Shown: piece by piece, positions 1 to 8,764 of the stretch
How the letters are laid out: each line of letters begins with the position of its first letter
Numbering within the stretch: the stretch's first letter is position 1
Program-made: the position numbers and the translations under genes
DNA from: Micractinium sp. NFX-FRZ
Lineage: Eukaryota > Chlorophyta > Trebouxiophyceae > Chlorellales > Chlorellaceae
NCBI GenBank assembly: GCA_029339195.1
Contig: JAPTJF010000456.1
Location: forward strand, 1-49,921
Length of the DNA: 49,921 nucleotides
Direction: 5' to 3'
The notes under the pieces: model-generated
Database searches by the model: none
What the model saw: the letters and a program-made list of their open reading frames with translations, nothing else
What the model was told of the DNA's origin: nothing

Positions 1-859
1 ACGTAGTCTGTCACGCTGCCACGCAGCACGCGCTCGGTGCGCGCCCGTGCGTGCGGCGCAATGGCCAGCATCGCCGCTTGAAGCGCCTGCGCCCTCTCCA
101 AGAGCGCCGCTCCGATGGCCTCGCTGCTGCCGCTAGGAACCACCACCACCTCAACCACCTGCAGGGGGGGAGGGGCAGGGCGAAACGGGAGCAGTTCTGG
201 GTTGAAACGGCAGCCGGCAGCGGGCAGCTGAGTGGTGCTGCAAAGGCTCGCCACCCGCATGCACACCTGTTGACCGCCCCGCCCACCAGCCGCTGCCATG
301 CTTGCCAGCTGCCATGACCGCCAGCTGCTGCCCTGCCTGCCGAAAGCCTGCCCGCCAAACACTATCCTGCCTGCCAGGACTGCCCTGCCAGCTGCTGCCC
401 TGCCTGCCCACGGCTCCGCCCGCTTGCCTGCCACTGGCAGCTGCCACTGCCACTGCCACTGGCAGCTGCTCTGCCCTCCAGCAGCTGCCCTGCCCGCTGG
501 CTAAGCCGCTTCCCACCTGGCTTGGAAAGCGCGCCTGGCATGCGGACTTTGCCGATTCCAGCTGCAACAGGGGGTGGTGTTGAGCAAGTATTAGATGCTG
601 GAGCATCAGCGCACGCTGTCTCGCGCGTGAGGGGAGCAGGAAGCCTGCCAGAACAATGGGGCGCACGGCCAGCTGCCAGCTGCCGCCACCGCCGCCGACG
701 CACCTGTGGCGGGGCGTGCCCGCTGTAGGCCCCTTCCCTCTCCGAGATGCACATGATGAGGCGCAGCTCGTCCTGAGGAGGCAGGAAGGCGGCCAGCCAG
801 GCCACGGCTGCCTCGCTGTCTGGAGTGTCGTCCACTGCAGCCAGCACAACCTTGGGCAT
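1..859 (-). CDS. Universal stress protein (USP) family, 5' part, truncated by window edge
   Basis: Two exons are visible: 859-704 (52 codons from an ATG) and 158-1, joined in phase 0 by an intron with donor CAG|GTGCGT and acceptor CTGCAG. The protein begins MPKVVLAAVDDTPDSEAAVA, the first beta strand and D-S motif of the USP fold. Exon 2 carries a valine-rich strand, an amphipathic helix, and ends in RVLRGSVTDYV, matching the conserved G-S-V-(S/T)-D-Y-V end of the nucleotide-binding loop. USP proteins are small cytoplasmic or organellar stress proteins, many of which bind ATP. The GxxGxG-type loop looks partly substituted, so nucleotide binding is not certain. The stop codon lies outside the window. 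The 545-bp intron is rich in CTGCC/GGCAG words. Confidence 0.8.
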
Positions 860-1496
860 GGCAACTGCTGTTGGCTGGGCCTGCTGGGGGGAGGCAGAGG
901 AGGGTAGGAACGGAGAAACGAGGCAGTTTCGGGGCTTCCTGCGGCGCGGAGGCGTGTATCATGAATCTTGCTGTGCTGTGTGCGCTGCCAGCACAGCAAG
1001 CGTCCAGGAAGGCGGTGCTGTGCGCAGCCGGCAGCCAGGCTGAAGCTCATCCACGCGACGTCATGCATGCAACACTAACTCCATACCAGCACAACAAACA
1101 ACATGGCACATTCACCTGGGACAGAAAGCCCTGCCAGCCGGGGGCCTTGCCCCTGATGGTGCGCTGCTGTCAACTCCTGCGGCTGCCGCCGCCTCCGCCG
1201 CTGCCGTCAACAACCCTGATCCTCATCTCAGCTTCTAACGCAACTCCTTGCGCCTCGATCGACGCGGTTTGTTCCTTCCAATGCTCTTGTATATGCATAG
1301 CCAGCACGCCCGCCGGATTTGCACCCCACTGGCTGTGAGAACCCTAGCTTCCCCACGGCTAGTGCCTCTCTCACACTCAGCGCTGGACACGGACGCAGCA
1401 TGCCAGTTGACGCTGGGCGGGTTGGCAAGCAGTGGGCAGGGAAAATCCCTGTCTTGGCGGGGAGGGGAGTCGCCGAGGCCAGTGGCACCAGCGGCG
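860..1496. promoter_or_regulatory. Intergenic stretch, upstream of the USP gene
   Basis: About 640 bp between the USP start codon (minus strand) and the BTB pseudogene (plus strand). The open frames here have no recognisable protein similarity and no credible splice structure. It presumably contains the USP promoter; no specific element could be identified. Confidence 0.4.
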
Positions 1497-1810
1497 GCAT
1501 GCCCCGCCCACCTTCAGCTGCATTTTAGCCCATTCGGGGTCTGGGACTTCATCCAGACCCCTGCTTGCTGACTCAGATAGAGTCAAGCTCAAGGTTGGGT
1601 GTGTCCTCACAATCCCACGGCCAGGAGCCTCACTTGAGAAGCTGCACTCCATGCCAGAGCACCGCACTGACCGTGCTTCCATGCGCCGCCTCATCGTTAG
1701 CCACACACACCACCCTGCCCCGCCTCCCCAGCTGCCCGTTGCAGGTCCACACGGCCAGCCTGGTGCAGAGATCAGGCTTCTTTGTCTATCTAGTCACAGA
1801 CCCACCTGAC
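1497..1810 (+). pseudogene. Decayed duplicate of the BTB-domain gene (exons 1-2)
   Basis: The stretch at about 1500-1585 reads AHLQLHFSPFGVWDF, matching AHLQLRFNPQELWDF in exon 1 of the BTB gene at 6164. After an intron-like gap, 1745-1808 reads VHTASLVQRSGFF then a V-T-D segment, matching VHKAILAQRSGFF and F-T-D of exon 2. Both the exon order and the intron between them are preserved. An in-frame TGA at about 1568 interrupts the first block, there is no start codon in register, and similarity stops at 1810 where a tandem repeat begins. It therefore looks like a non-functional partial gene duplication. It keeps the probable ancestral splice donor AAG|GTTGGG, which the intact copy has altered. 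Confidence 0.75.
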
Positions 1811-1930
1811 AGGGGCAGTGCAAAGAATAGCCACGCTGGTCAGGGGCAGTGCAAAAGTATGGCCACGCCGGTCGGGGGCAGTGCAAAAGAATGGCCACGC
1901 GTTCAAGAGGCAGCGCAAAAGGGGCAGGCA
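1808..1930. repeat. Tandem repeat, about 31-nt unit, about four copies
   Basis: Successive units each contain GGGGCAGTGCAAA, then GAATGGCCACGC or a close variant, then a G/T/C-rich tail. The last copy is degenerate. The array starts exactly where similarity of the BTB pseudogene ends and stops at the 3' end of the neighbouring minus-strand gene. Confidence 0.8.
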
Positions 1931-1938
1931 GGCCTTGC

Positions 1939-4900
1939 TCACGCCTCCGGGCAAAGCTGCTGGGCTGCCTCCAGCGCAGCCTCCAGCCCGCGGCGGCACA
2001 CCGCCACCGCCGCAAACACGGAGCGCCGCGGCAGGCACGCCAGCGCACGGCGCACCGCATCCGCCGCAGTGCGTGGCTCCTGAATGGCGTCGCAGGGCAG
2101 GGCTGCCAGCGCCGCGCCCAGCTCCGCGGCTTCCGCTGCGTACTGCCACGTGCAACCCTGTACCACCGCCTGTGCTTGGCGGTACAGCTGCATCAGGCTG
2201 AACTTGGCCTCCCCTCCCAGCAGCAGCGGGTACAGGGTGCAGCGGCCCAGCAGGGCCTGTTGGATGACGGCCACAGAGTCCAGGCACACACCGGAGAAGC
2301 CGTAGCCTGCGCAACGTCAAATCATGCATCATGCACAGGACAAAGGGGCCAGCGGGGCGTCAGGAGTGGTTTTGGGGGTGATCAGAGGTGCAGCAGCGGT
2401 GGTGCGAGGGGTGCCGGGAGGGGTCCGCCCGCCCATGCCCTCATGGCAGGGCGAGGCCCATGCATGCCCAGCTACTGAGTGGGAAGCGCAGGCAGTGGCG
2501 GGTCCAAGCCTGGATGGGCGCCCCCGCGGCAGCTGCAAACGGCCCTGCCAAGCATGGCTGCCTGCCAGGCAAAGGGCACGAGCAAGGAGCAGAGAGCAGG
2601 CGGGCAGGCGCCGCTGCCCGGGCTGCACGGTGGCGGCCCAGCACTGCAGGCTTTGCGTGAGCAGTGAGGGGCCAGCAGGCAGGGGCCACCCACCCCCAAA
2701 CAGCAGGCGGTGGCGCTGCGCCGCAGTGTTGCCGATGCACGTGGCAGCGGTGATGAGCCGTGCCACCCGCTGGAGATCAGCTGGAGCGGTGATGTTGCCA
2801 GCTGCTGTTGTGGTGGCGCCAGCGGGGACAGGGCTTGCCGAGAGGGGGTGCAGGCAGCGGAAGGTCTCCCCCGTGGCCCACTCGCGGTTCAGGAATGCAT
2901 ATGGCAGCCAGCCAGTGAAGCCCTGCAGAGGGTGGGTGGCAGGCGGGGGGAGGGAGGGAAGGAGGAGGTGCGGCATCAGGCAGGGGTGCAGGCAACAGGT
3001 GCAGTGAGTGAGGGCAAGTACGTCTTTGGGAATGCTGCACCCCACAATGCTTGCCACCTACGCTGTACAGCATGCGCAACGGGGCCGCAGCGTTGACACA
3101 CGCGGCTCTGACGCATTAATTGCGTTGCTCATGCATCAGGATCATGCGCAAGTACTGTCAGCCCACCAACACCGTCATCAATCTTCCAGTCCACCGGTCA
3201 ATGTGAGAGTATTCCTACGCACCGACACGTTGAGGCACCACTCCAGGTCAAAGCTCAGCTGCGGGCCGCGCACATGCAGCTGGATGCTGCCGTGGCTCAC
3301 AAGCGTGAGCACATCCACAGGGTCGCCCCGCTGGTCAGCCTGCAGCGCACAGAGGGGTGCACTGGAGTCTTGTATCAGCTGAGGACTTGAGGGACTTCCC
3401 TCCCGAGGTGTGTGGAGCTGTGGAGCCGGATGCGGGTGCTCCCGGTGCGTGCATGGCAGGCCCTTGCACAGAGCAAAGCAAGCAGGCAAGCTGGAAGAGA
3501 GGGAGGCTTGCTTGCCGCTGGGTGCCTGGCTGACTCCCTGCCGCTGGCGGCGCAGCGCTGCCTGCCAGCAGGCACAACCCACGCCTCTCTCACGCACACA
3601 GGCATAGGGGTGGCCTGCCTGCTCACCGCGTACAGGCCGGCGCAGCGGATGGGGTAGGCAAGCGGTATCTGCACCCAGCTGCTGGCACCGCTGGCGCTGC
3701 CGCTGGCCCCGTCCTTCACAGACAGGCCCACACCAAAGCTGGTGAGGTTGGTGCCGCACCGCAGCTGCATGCGGAAGGCACAGAAGTGATGGAGGTGAAG
3801 GTCTCTGCTTGGTATTTGCTAGGATGATGGATTCAAGAAAGCGGTGGCAAACCCACAGCACCTGCAACATGATTGTGAACTGACAGCTGCCAAGTGTGCC
3901 CCCTCACCCGCACGCTGTGCCCACTGCCCAGGGTGCCCCCTCACCTGCACGCTGTGCCCACTGCCCACAAGCGCGGTCAGGAGAGCCTCCAGGCTGGTCA
4001 GCGGCGGGCCGCCCAGCTGCAGGCACACGGCAAACGGCGGCGCCTGCCGCTCCGCCGCCGGCACGTGCGCCTGGGCGGCAGGCAGGCTTGCTAGGGCGTT
4101 GGCAGTCAAACGGTTGGCCACTGCTGCCATGAGCCCGCAGGTTGCCTGGCCCGCCTTGCTGGCCACCAGATGCAGCCCCCCGCTGCCAAGGTACAGGTCG
4201 GGCAGCAGGGGGGAGATGGTGCGCGGCTCGGGGCCGGGCGCAAGAGCATCGTCGGCTGCCTCTGCCTCCGACAGGCCCAGCAGTGCCGCCACTGCCTGCC
4301 GTGACAGCACCACCGGGCTGGGGGCAGCATCCAGTGGGATGGGGCCGCCCGCTGGGTTCTGCCCGTGCCGCAGAATGTCTAGTGGGCCAGAAGGGAGGCT
4401 GCTGCTGGGATTGCCAGCGCCGCCAGCGGCGCTCGCGCTGGCGAGCTGATCCTCGGCCGCCGCCGCCTCGGCCGCCGCACCTGAAGCGCCCGGGGCTGCG
4501 GCTGTGCTGCTGCCTTTTGCGACGCCCTTGCGCCGCTGGCCCGCAACGTACCTGCAAGGGGCACAGCGCAGCACAGCGCAGCGCAGCACAGCACGGTGCA
4601 GCACATTGTTCATGTGGGGGGACGGGAGCGTCCAGGCCGCTATCTCATGCAGCCGCACTGCAGACCGGCTGCGCTAGAACAGGAACCGTGCCAAGCCAGG
4701 CTTACAGGTGCACGGTCTGGCTGAAAGCAAAGAGGTCGATGGTGCTGATGGCAGTTTCAACCAGCGCCGAGGCCGCCAGCGAGGGGAAGCCAGCAAGGAG
4801 CCCGCCGGCGGCGCGCTCGGAGCGCCAGCGGTTGGGCAGAAACAGCGCCAGCGGCAGCACGGCGGCCAGCCCCAGGCGGTCAGCGGCCGACACCAGGGCG

Positions 4901-5381
4901 CGCTCCCAGCTGACGGGGCCGTGGGGGCGCAGCGAGGCAAAGTAGTCGCCGAGCGATTGCAGGCGGATGCCGCTGGCTGCGGAGAGCGCTGCTGTCTCGC
5001 CGGCGTCCAGCTCCAAAAGGCGAATTAGGCTGCAAAACGAGGGAGGGAAGGGAGCACGAGAGAATTCGTGGCAGGGCTACATTGAGGGAGATGTGAGGTG
5101 AAACAAGCGGGCCAGGCAGAGGTGTTCACGCGCAGCAGTGTACCGGCACTAGGGCGCAAAGCTGCCGGCAGCCCGCCGCCGCCCCGCCGCCCTGCCACGC
5201 ACCGGCCGTCGAGCGCTGCTGCTCTGTCTTCAGCTCTCGTCTCCTTGGATCGCTCGACCCGTATGTGAAGACGTTTTTGCAGCATCCTGCGCGCCTGGTG
5301 GTGCCAGAGAAACCAGGAAACCAGCAGCCCGCCCAGTATCGCGGTCACTACAACCGTCGGGCTGTCCAAGGCTTGCAACAT
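1939..5381 (-). CDS. Membrane-anchored protein of unknown function, seven exons
   Basis: Not recognised. The model joins 5381-5203, 5029-4706, 4551-3945, 3764-3627, 3339-3223, 2922-2694 and 2306-1939, all with GT-AG sites and consistent phases, giving about 653 residues. The N-terminus has one hydrophobic segment (residues about 8-27, VVVTAILGGLLVSWFLW) followed by a basic stretch, as in a signal-anchored protein with most of its mass on one side of a membrane. Residues about 115-165 hold a second moderately hydrophobic region (LAAVLPLALFLPNRW). An Ala/Gly/Ser-rich linker follows. The C-terminal half (from LRCGTNLTSFGVGL onward) looks like a compact beta-rich domain ending in a helical tail. 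Start choice: the first ATG in the frame, directly before the hydrophobic segment. The donor of exon 3 lies inside a recent tandem duplication (see repeat 3896-3967). Confidence 0.65.
3896..3967. repeat. Tandem duplication of the exon-3 splice donor
   Basis: A 35-nt segment is repeated with a 37-nt period and a single mismatch (3896-3930 and 3933-3967). Each copy, read on the minus strand, carries a usable donor (CAG|GTGAGG, and CGG|GTGAGG). Use of the downstream donor would add 37 nt and shift the frame, so only the upstream donor (3944) keeps the protein open. Confidence 0.85.
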
Positions 5382-6163
5382 CGCTGACAATAACGGTGGC
5401 AGGCCCCGAGGGGCAGACACGCCGCGACAGCGGTGGGCCAAACGAGCCACTGGCAGGCCCTGGCCAAATTCAGGCGCCTCTATGCTTGAATTGTGAAGGG
5501 ATAACAGCGGGTTGCAAGGCTTGCAATAGGCGATCCATCAGAACCACGGTACTGGTCGATAGCACAGCCACCCTGGCGCTTGGCGCCGGCGCCAACACAG
5601 CTGGAGCCGCCCTGGCGCTCGCTGCCCCTTATTCTGGTTATCACTTAGCTTATCTGACTTACATGCAGGCTGAGTTCGTGTGAATCGGCTCCCTGCAAAA
5701 CAGCAGCAGAAGCGCTAGTAAACTCCTCAAGTTGCACCTCTCTGTACTCAGGCACCGCTTGTGCAACTTAGTTGTGCACCCTCACCACCGCCGCTGCCAT
5801 GCACATTTCACTGCTGTTGAAATAGAGCAAAGGCGGAGGAACAGCTGCAATCAGGCCCCAGCATGGTGCCAGCTCGCTGACAGCAGGGCATGCCAGATGC
5901 CAGATGGTCAGCTGAGCACTTTTGTCACGGTGGTCACGCCGCCGCTGCGCCGCTGCCAACACATGGCATTTCGTGGTCATGGTGCGCAGAGTGTCTCTCG
6001 CACCTGCCCTTTTTTTTATCACTCCCAGTACCCCCCTGTGGAGCCCCTATCCCTCCCTGATCACTCCCTTCGCCGGGGTGACTGTGCCACTTCGCCGGCC
6101 CTCGAGTGCACTGCCAGAGCTCGTTGCACTCTCGCCGACCCTCGGACGATCAAACACGGCGCG
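5382..6163. promoter_or_regulatory. Shared divergent promoter region, unknown gene / BTB gene
   Basis: About 780 bp between two divergent start codons. It is less GC-rich than the coding regions and contains a T8 tract near 6010. No gene, RNA or named element was recognised. Confidence 0.4.
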
Positions 6164-7729
6164 ATGTCGGGGTCCGCAGGGCAGGCAGCGCCAGCTGTGA
6201 AGGCTCCGTCAACGCCGACGCTGGCGGCGCCGCCGGCGGCGGAGCCACCGCCCGCCCACCTGCAGCTGCGCTTCAATCCTCAAGAGCTGTGGGACTTCAC
6301 ACTGACCACAGCCGATGGCGTGCTGCTCAAGTTAGGCCACACTCCTCCTAAGTTTCGTGGAGGTTGCCTCTGCCCTTCGGCCCGCCACCTGGTGCCAGCG
6401 CTCCGCGCTCACACCCCGCCCTGCCCCCCCAGCGGCCTGTGCAGGTGCACAAGGCCATTCTGGCGCAGCGCTCCGGCTTCTTTGCCTCCCTGTTCACAGA
6501 TATGCGGGAGTGCAGCAGCCTGGCCCTTCCAGAGACACTGGAGCAGCTGCTGCCGCTGCTGCAGGTGGCCTACGCCGATGCACCCACGCCCATGTCAGCC
6601 GGCAGCAGTGCTGCTGGCAGCGGCAGTGGCACGGAACCATGGGGCGGCAGCGGCTTGTGGTGCCTAACAGTGCAGGCAGGCAACCTACGCGCGGCGCTAG
6701 AGGTGGGCCAAAAGCGCTACATCGTGCTCACGCCGTTGCCGCGGTCTGGCGCAGCACCCAACACAGGCGTGCGGCTGCCCCCTTTCCTCAAGAGGGTCTG
6801 CCTGTTTGTCTGTCTGACGTGGCAGCCTGACGGCTTGTGGCTGTCACCCTAACCCATCCCTGCATGGTTTATGCAGGTTGGCCGGAAGTATGACTGCAAT
6901 TTGTTGCTCACGAACTGCGACTTCCTCCTCACTTCCGAGCCCTTCAAGCACCAAGTCATGCAGTGAGCCAGGGAGGGCGCATTGCCTGCCAGTGACTGGT
7001 GAGGCAAAGTCGTGCCTCGCTTTACGGCTGCACGCCTGGGCTCCTGCTGCCTGCCTGGGCCGGTGCGAGCAGCGGGCTTCCCCTGTGCATGCGGGGGGGA
7101 GGCGGCCGGGGCCCAGCGGCATGCTGACTGATCCTGCTGGCGGCATGCATGCATATGCGTACACATGCACTGCTGTCCTGCAAGTGAACTTACACCTTCC
7201 CTTTCTGCTGTCCTCGGCGTCCTGCAGCTTTGCGACGTACCGACCCCTCATCCCGTCTGCTGCGCCACTGTGGGGGGCACCAGGCGCATCACCCGAGGGG
7301 TCTGGCATCCCCACCTCAAACCCTGCGGCCGCCACCTGCCTCACCCCCTTCACCTGCCTGGCGCTGGCCCAAGCTTACGGCCTGACACGTGCCACCTCGT
7401 TTTGGAGGGCAGAGCTGCTGTCCCAGGCCTCCCAGCTCACCGACGGCTGGAGCCAGCCTGGCGCGCCAGCTGGCGGCCGGGCAGCAGCTGTGCAGCAGCT
7501 GGCAGAGCTGCAAGTGGAGGAGCTGGCAGTGCTGGCAGCAGATGTGCTGGAGCTGGCTGGGGGGCAGGGCAGGGAGATGCAGAGCCTGCGGCACCAGGCG
7601 GCGCAGACGGACAAGGAGCGGCGCAAGCTAGCGGCGTTTCGCCGGGCGGTGGATGCGCATGTGAGGGACTTCCCGGGGGCACGGGATGTGCGGGCGGCGA
7701 TCAAGGCGGACGTGCATGCTGTGGGGTGA
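6164..7729 (+). CDS. BTB/POZ-domain protein
   Basis: Preferred exons are 6164-6319, 6433-6702, 6877-6962 and 7228-7729, about 337 residues. After a Pro/Ala-rich N-terminus comes a BTB core: LWDFTLTTADG, then VHKAILAQRSGFFASLFTD, which is the H-K-A-x-L-A-x-R-S helix typical of the fold. The middle exons resemble the helical region after BTB (AALEVGRKYDCNLLL). The C-terminus is a long charged helix, probably coiled coil. BTB proteins dimerise and often serve as Cullin-3 substrate adaptors; no MATH, Kelch or ankyrin partner is visible. The exon 1/2 junction is uncertain: the obvious donor AA|GTTAGG would shift the frame, whereas GGC|GTGCTG at 6320 keeps it. Intron 2 begins with a decayed copy of exon 3. 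Confidence 0.7.
6703..6745 (+). repeat. Decayed copy of BTB exon 3 at the start of intron 2
   Basis: The intron opens GTGGGCCAAAAG...GTGCTCACG, matching the start of exon 3 at 6877 (GTTGGCCGGAAG...TTGCTCACG). The copy abuts exon 2 directly, which fits intron birth by tandem duplication of an AG|GT-containing exon segment. Confidence 0.6.
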
Positions 7730-8764
7730 GGGGCAACTGCCAGGCAGGCTGCCATTGCCTAGGGCGTTGCCCATGTCCCACCCTGGCTTCACAAGCTGGG
7801 TGCACAACCTAAGAAGAATCCTTTGCCACCCTTCTGCTTCTCCTGCGCTGCATTTGTCCTGCCTGCTTGCAACTGTTCCACCCACCTGCCTGCCTGCGGC
7901 CTATCTGAAACTCGAACTGTCTCGGTAGCGTGCATGTCAAGCGTCAGTACACCACTTCGCAACGACATCACTCTTTCTGACGAGGCACAGGCGAGCAATT
8001 CCAGATGGAAGACAGAAAGGGCCTGTGTTGCTGGATGTGTGATTGCTTGCTGGATGCCAAGCAAACTGCAGACTCATTCAATCGTTCCACCATCCTCAGC
8101 AAGCCCAACCCTGGGCCAGTCAGATCAGTGACCCACTGTCTCCCGCCTGGGGGCGCTGCATGGAGCCGCACCGCCATCCGCCGCTCGTTTGTTGGCGGCG
8201 CAGCAGGGCATGTGGCCCCCTACACGCTGATTTGAATGAGCAGGAGGTGGAGGGGCGTAAGTGAAATGGACGGGGTTATTAGAAGGGAGCCTTTCATGCG
8301 GGGGATGGCTCAACCGCCTTCTGTTTGTCACCTGCCCTACTTGGGCTCGGGGGGCACGCAGCGCAGCATCAACAGCGGGGCAGCGCTCGTGCCATCGAGG
8401 TTTCACTGTCAAGCTTCAGTGTCAATTGCAGGGTGGAAGCAGAGCTGACAGGTGTTATGAGGCAGCACAAGGGCAGGTAGAGTAAGGAACAGGGCAAGGA
8501 ACAGGGTACAAAGAGCAGCTTGGCTTGCAGGCAGAAGGACACAGCCGGGATGCCCAAGGTGGGACAAAGCATGCAGGCGGGGAGATGAGGCAGGCCTGCC
8601 CTGGAGGGTTGCATTCCTAAAGGAAAGTCACATCAGATCACTGCCTGTTCACACAGTGCCGGTTTGCTCACTGTGCGCTGCGGGCTTGCCGTGCCAGCGC
8701 CAGCCGCTTTGTGCCAGCACCGCGTTTCGCCTGCGCCTGCCGCATCACGCCGCGTCACGCGGGG
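7730..8764. other. Convergent 3' region between BTB gene and ABC transporter
   Basis: About 1 kb holding the 3' untranslated regions of both genes. Short open frames have no similarity or codon pattern suggesting a gene, and no clear TGTAA signal was found. Nothing else was seen. Confidence 0.45.

Noticed and set aside
3765..3870. Exon candidate with acceptor at about 3863 in the unknown membrane protein gene
   Set aside because: It leads into a frame without family-like sequence. The acceptor at 3765 continues VQ directly into LRCGTNLTSFG in the right phase.
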